Part shown: one piece after another, positions 5,466-5,990 of the stretch
Layout of the letters: each line of letters opens with the position of its first letter
Position numbering within the stretch: the first letter of the stretch is position 1
Made by a program: the position numbers and the translations under genes
Assembly: GCA_016840125.1 (NCBI GenBank)
Contig: JAEOSY010000309.1
Location: 1 to 5,990 of the forward strand
From: Candidatus Helarchaeota archaeon
GTDB lineage: Archaea; Asgardarchaeota; Lokiarchaeia; Helarchaeales; HEL-GB-A
DNA length: 5,990 nucleotides
Direction of reading: 5' to 3'
Notes under the pieces: model-generated
Told to the model about the DNA's origin: nothing
Database searches by the model: none
What the model saw: only the letters and a program-made list of their open reading frames with translations

Positions 5466-5990
5466 TAAAAATTGCTTTATCTATCGATATCGCAGCTATC
5501 CTTCCATCAGCTACAGACTGCACTACAGTTCCTGCTCCACGGATTATGTCTCCGCCAGCATAGATATTATCTTTTACTTTCATTGTTTCTGGCTCTACAG
5601 TTAATAATCCCGTTTTCCCAAACTCTTTCTCTAAATGCTTTGCCAAGTTAGATTCTATATCTTGACCAACTGCCATTACAACATAATCAAATTCAAATTC
5701 TTTTTCATTCTCATTATTATATTCTGGAGCGAATTTTCCTTTGTTGTCGAAAACTGTAGTGCATTCAACAAAACAAACCTTATCTTCCGAAATTTCCTTA
5801 GGACCATATGAATTAAAAATCTCGATACCGCATTCTAACAGCTCCTCCACTTCCGACTTCAAGGCTGGCATTTCATCCCGTTTTTCTAGACAAACAAGAG
5901 TAATTTGATCTAATCCACTTTCTCTCGCTACGAGGGCTGCATCCGCTGCAACTGAGCCTCCCCCAATAATGAGTATTTTTCCTTGAGCAC
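5458..5990 (-). CDS. GltD-like FAD/NAD(P)-dependent oxidoreductase (partial, N-terminus beyond the right edge)
   Basis: The C-terminal 176 residues are visible, entering from the right edge and ending at TGA 5458-5460. The family comprises the small subunit of glutamate synthase and relatives such as NfnB/SudA-type NADPH:ferredoxin oxidoreductases and flavoprotein partners of other redox enzymes. Counting from the first whole codon in view, GKILIIGGGSVAADAA (3-18) is the Rossmann motif that binds NAD(P)H. RDEMPA (37-42) matches the RREEMPA signature of the family. VVMAVGQ (103-109) is the conserved strand before the return to the FAD domain. GGDIIRGAGTVVQSVADGR (145-163) binds FAD, and the chain stops 13 residues later. 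The N-terminal FAD motif and any Fe-S clusters lie outside the window. The frame is open past the internal ATG at 5871, so that Met is not the start. The gene converges on the oxidoreductase gene with a 221-nt gap and is not in its operon. Supplying or accepting electrons for that enzyme is a guess from proximity. Confidence 0.92.
   Translation of the reverse strand, partial: AQGKILIIGGGSVAADAALVARESGLDQITLVCLEKRDEMPALKSEVEELLECGIEIFNSYGPKEISEDKVCFVECTTVFDNKGKFAPEYNNENEKEFEFDYVVMAVGQDIESNLAKHLEKEFGKTGLLTVEPETMKVKDNIYAGGDIIRGAGTVVQSVADGRIAAISIDKAIFNK

Noticed and set aside
5419..5604. 61-codon plus-strand frame starting with MNTKK
   Set aside because: It lies mostly antisense to the clearly conserved GltD-like gene, and its Tyr/Ser-rich sequence is a by-product of that gene's codons.
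1..5990. CRISPR arrays, insertion sequences, tRNA or rRNA genes
   Set aside because: No regularly spaced repeats, transposase frames, terminal inverted repeats or tRNA-like arms were found on reading both strands.

Overview
The window looks like a piece of genome from an anaerobic, low-GC prokaryote, most likely an archaeon. TATA-like boxes sit at plausible distances upstream of both divergent genes, no clear -35/-10 promoter pairs are seen, and the redox proteins are of a strictly anaerobic type. An Asgard (Lokiarchaeia-like) or similar sediment archaeon would fit, but this is an inference from general style and not from a marker gene.

Layout, left to right. (1) Positions 1-1631, minus strand: a penicillin-acylase-family N-terminal nucleophile hydrolase. 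Its C-terminus runs off the left edge, and 543 codons are open without a stop. (2) Positions 1632-1870: a divergent intergenic region with a promoter for each flanking gene, a perfect 11-bp tandem repeat touching the rightward TATA box, and a short stop-to-stop minus-strand stretch that reads like the C-terminal remnant of a lost gene. (3) Positions 1871-5236, plus strand: a probable three-gene operon. It encodes a cysteine-rich iron-sulfur protein (336 aa), an unrecognised 43-aa protein starting at TTG with a good Shine-Dalgarno sequence, and a 713-aa cytoplasmic molybdopterin oxidoreductase of the DMSO reductase superfamily with a cysteine as probable Mo/W ligand. (4) Positions 5237-5457: a very A-rich region between converging genes. 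Most of it stays open in the oxidoreductase frame after that gene's stop codon. (5) Positions 5458-5990, minus strand: the C-terminal half of a GltD-like FAD/NAD(P)-dependent oxidoreductase that runs off the right edge.

Working model: the iron-sulfur protein carries electrons to or from the molybdopterin enzyme, and the GltD-like flavoprotein could link the pair to NAD(P)H. The substrate cannot be read from the sequence. The acylase is on the other strand, looks richer in GC, and is probably unrelated functionally (an exported amide hydrolase).

The points most worth following up are the 43-aa gene between the two redox genes, the altered Fe-S motif of the oxidoreductase (Asp where the third Cys normally is, plus an extra upstream Cys), the 61-codon in-frame extension after its stop, and the dense cysteine centre of the iron-sulfur protein. 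No CRISPR array, insertion sequence, tRNA or rRNA was seen.
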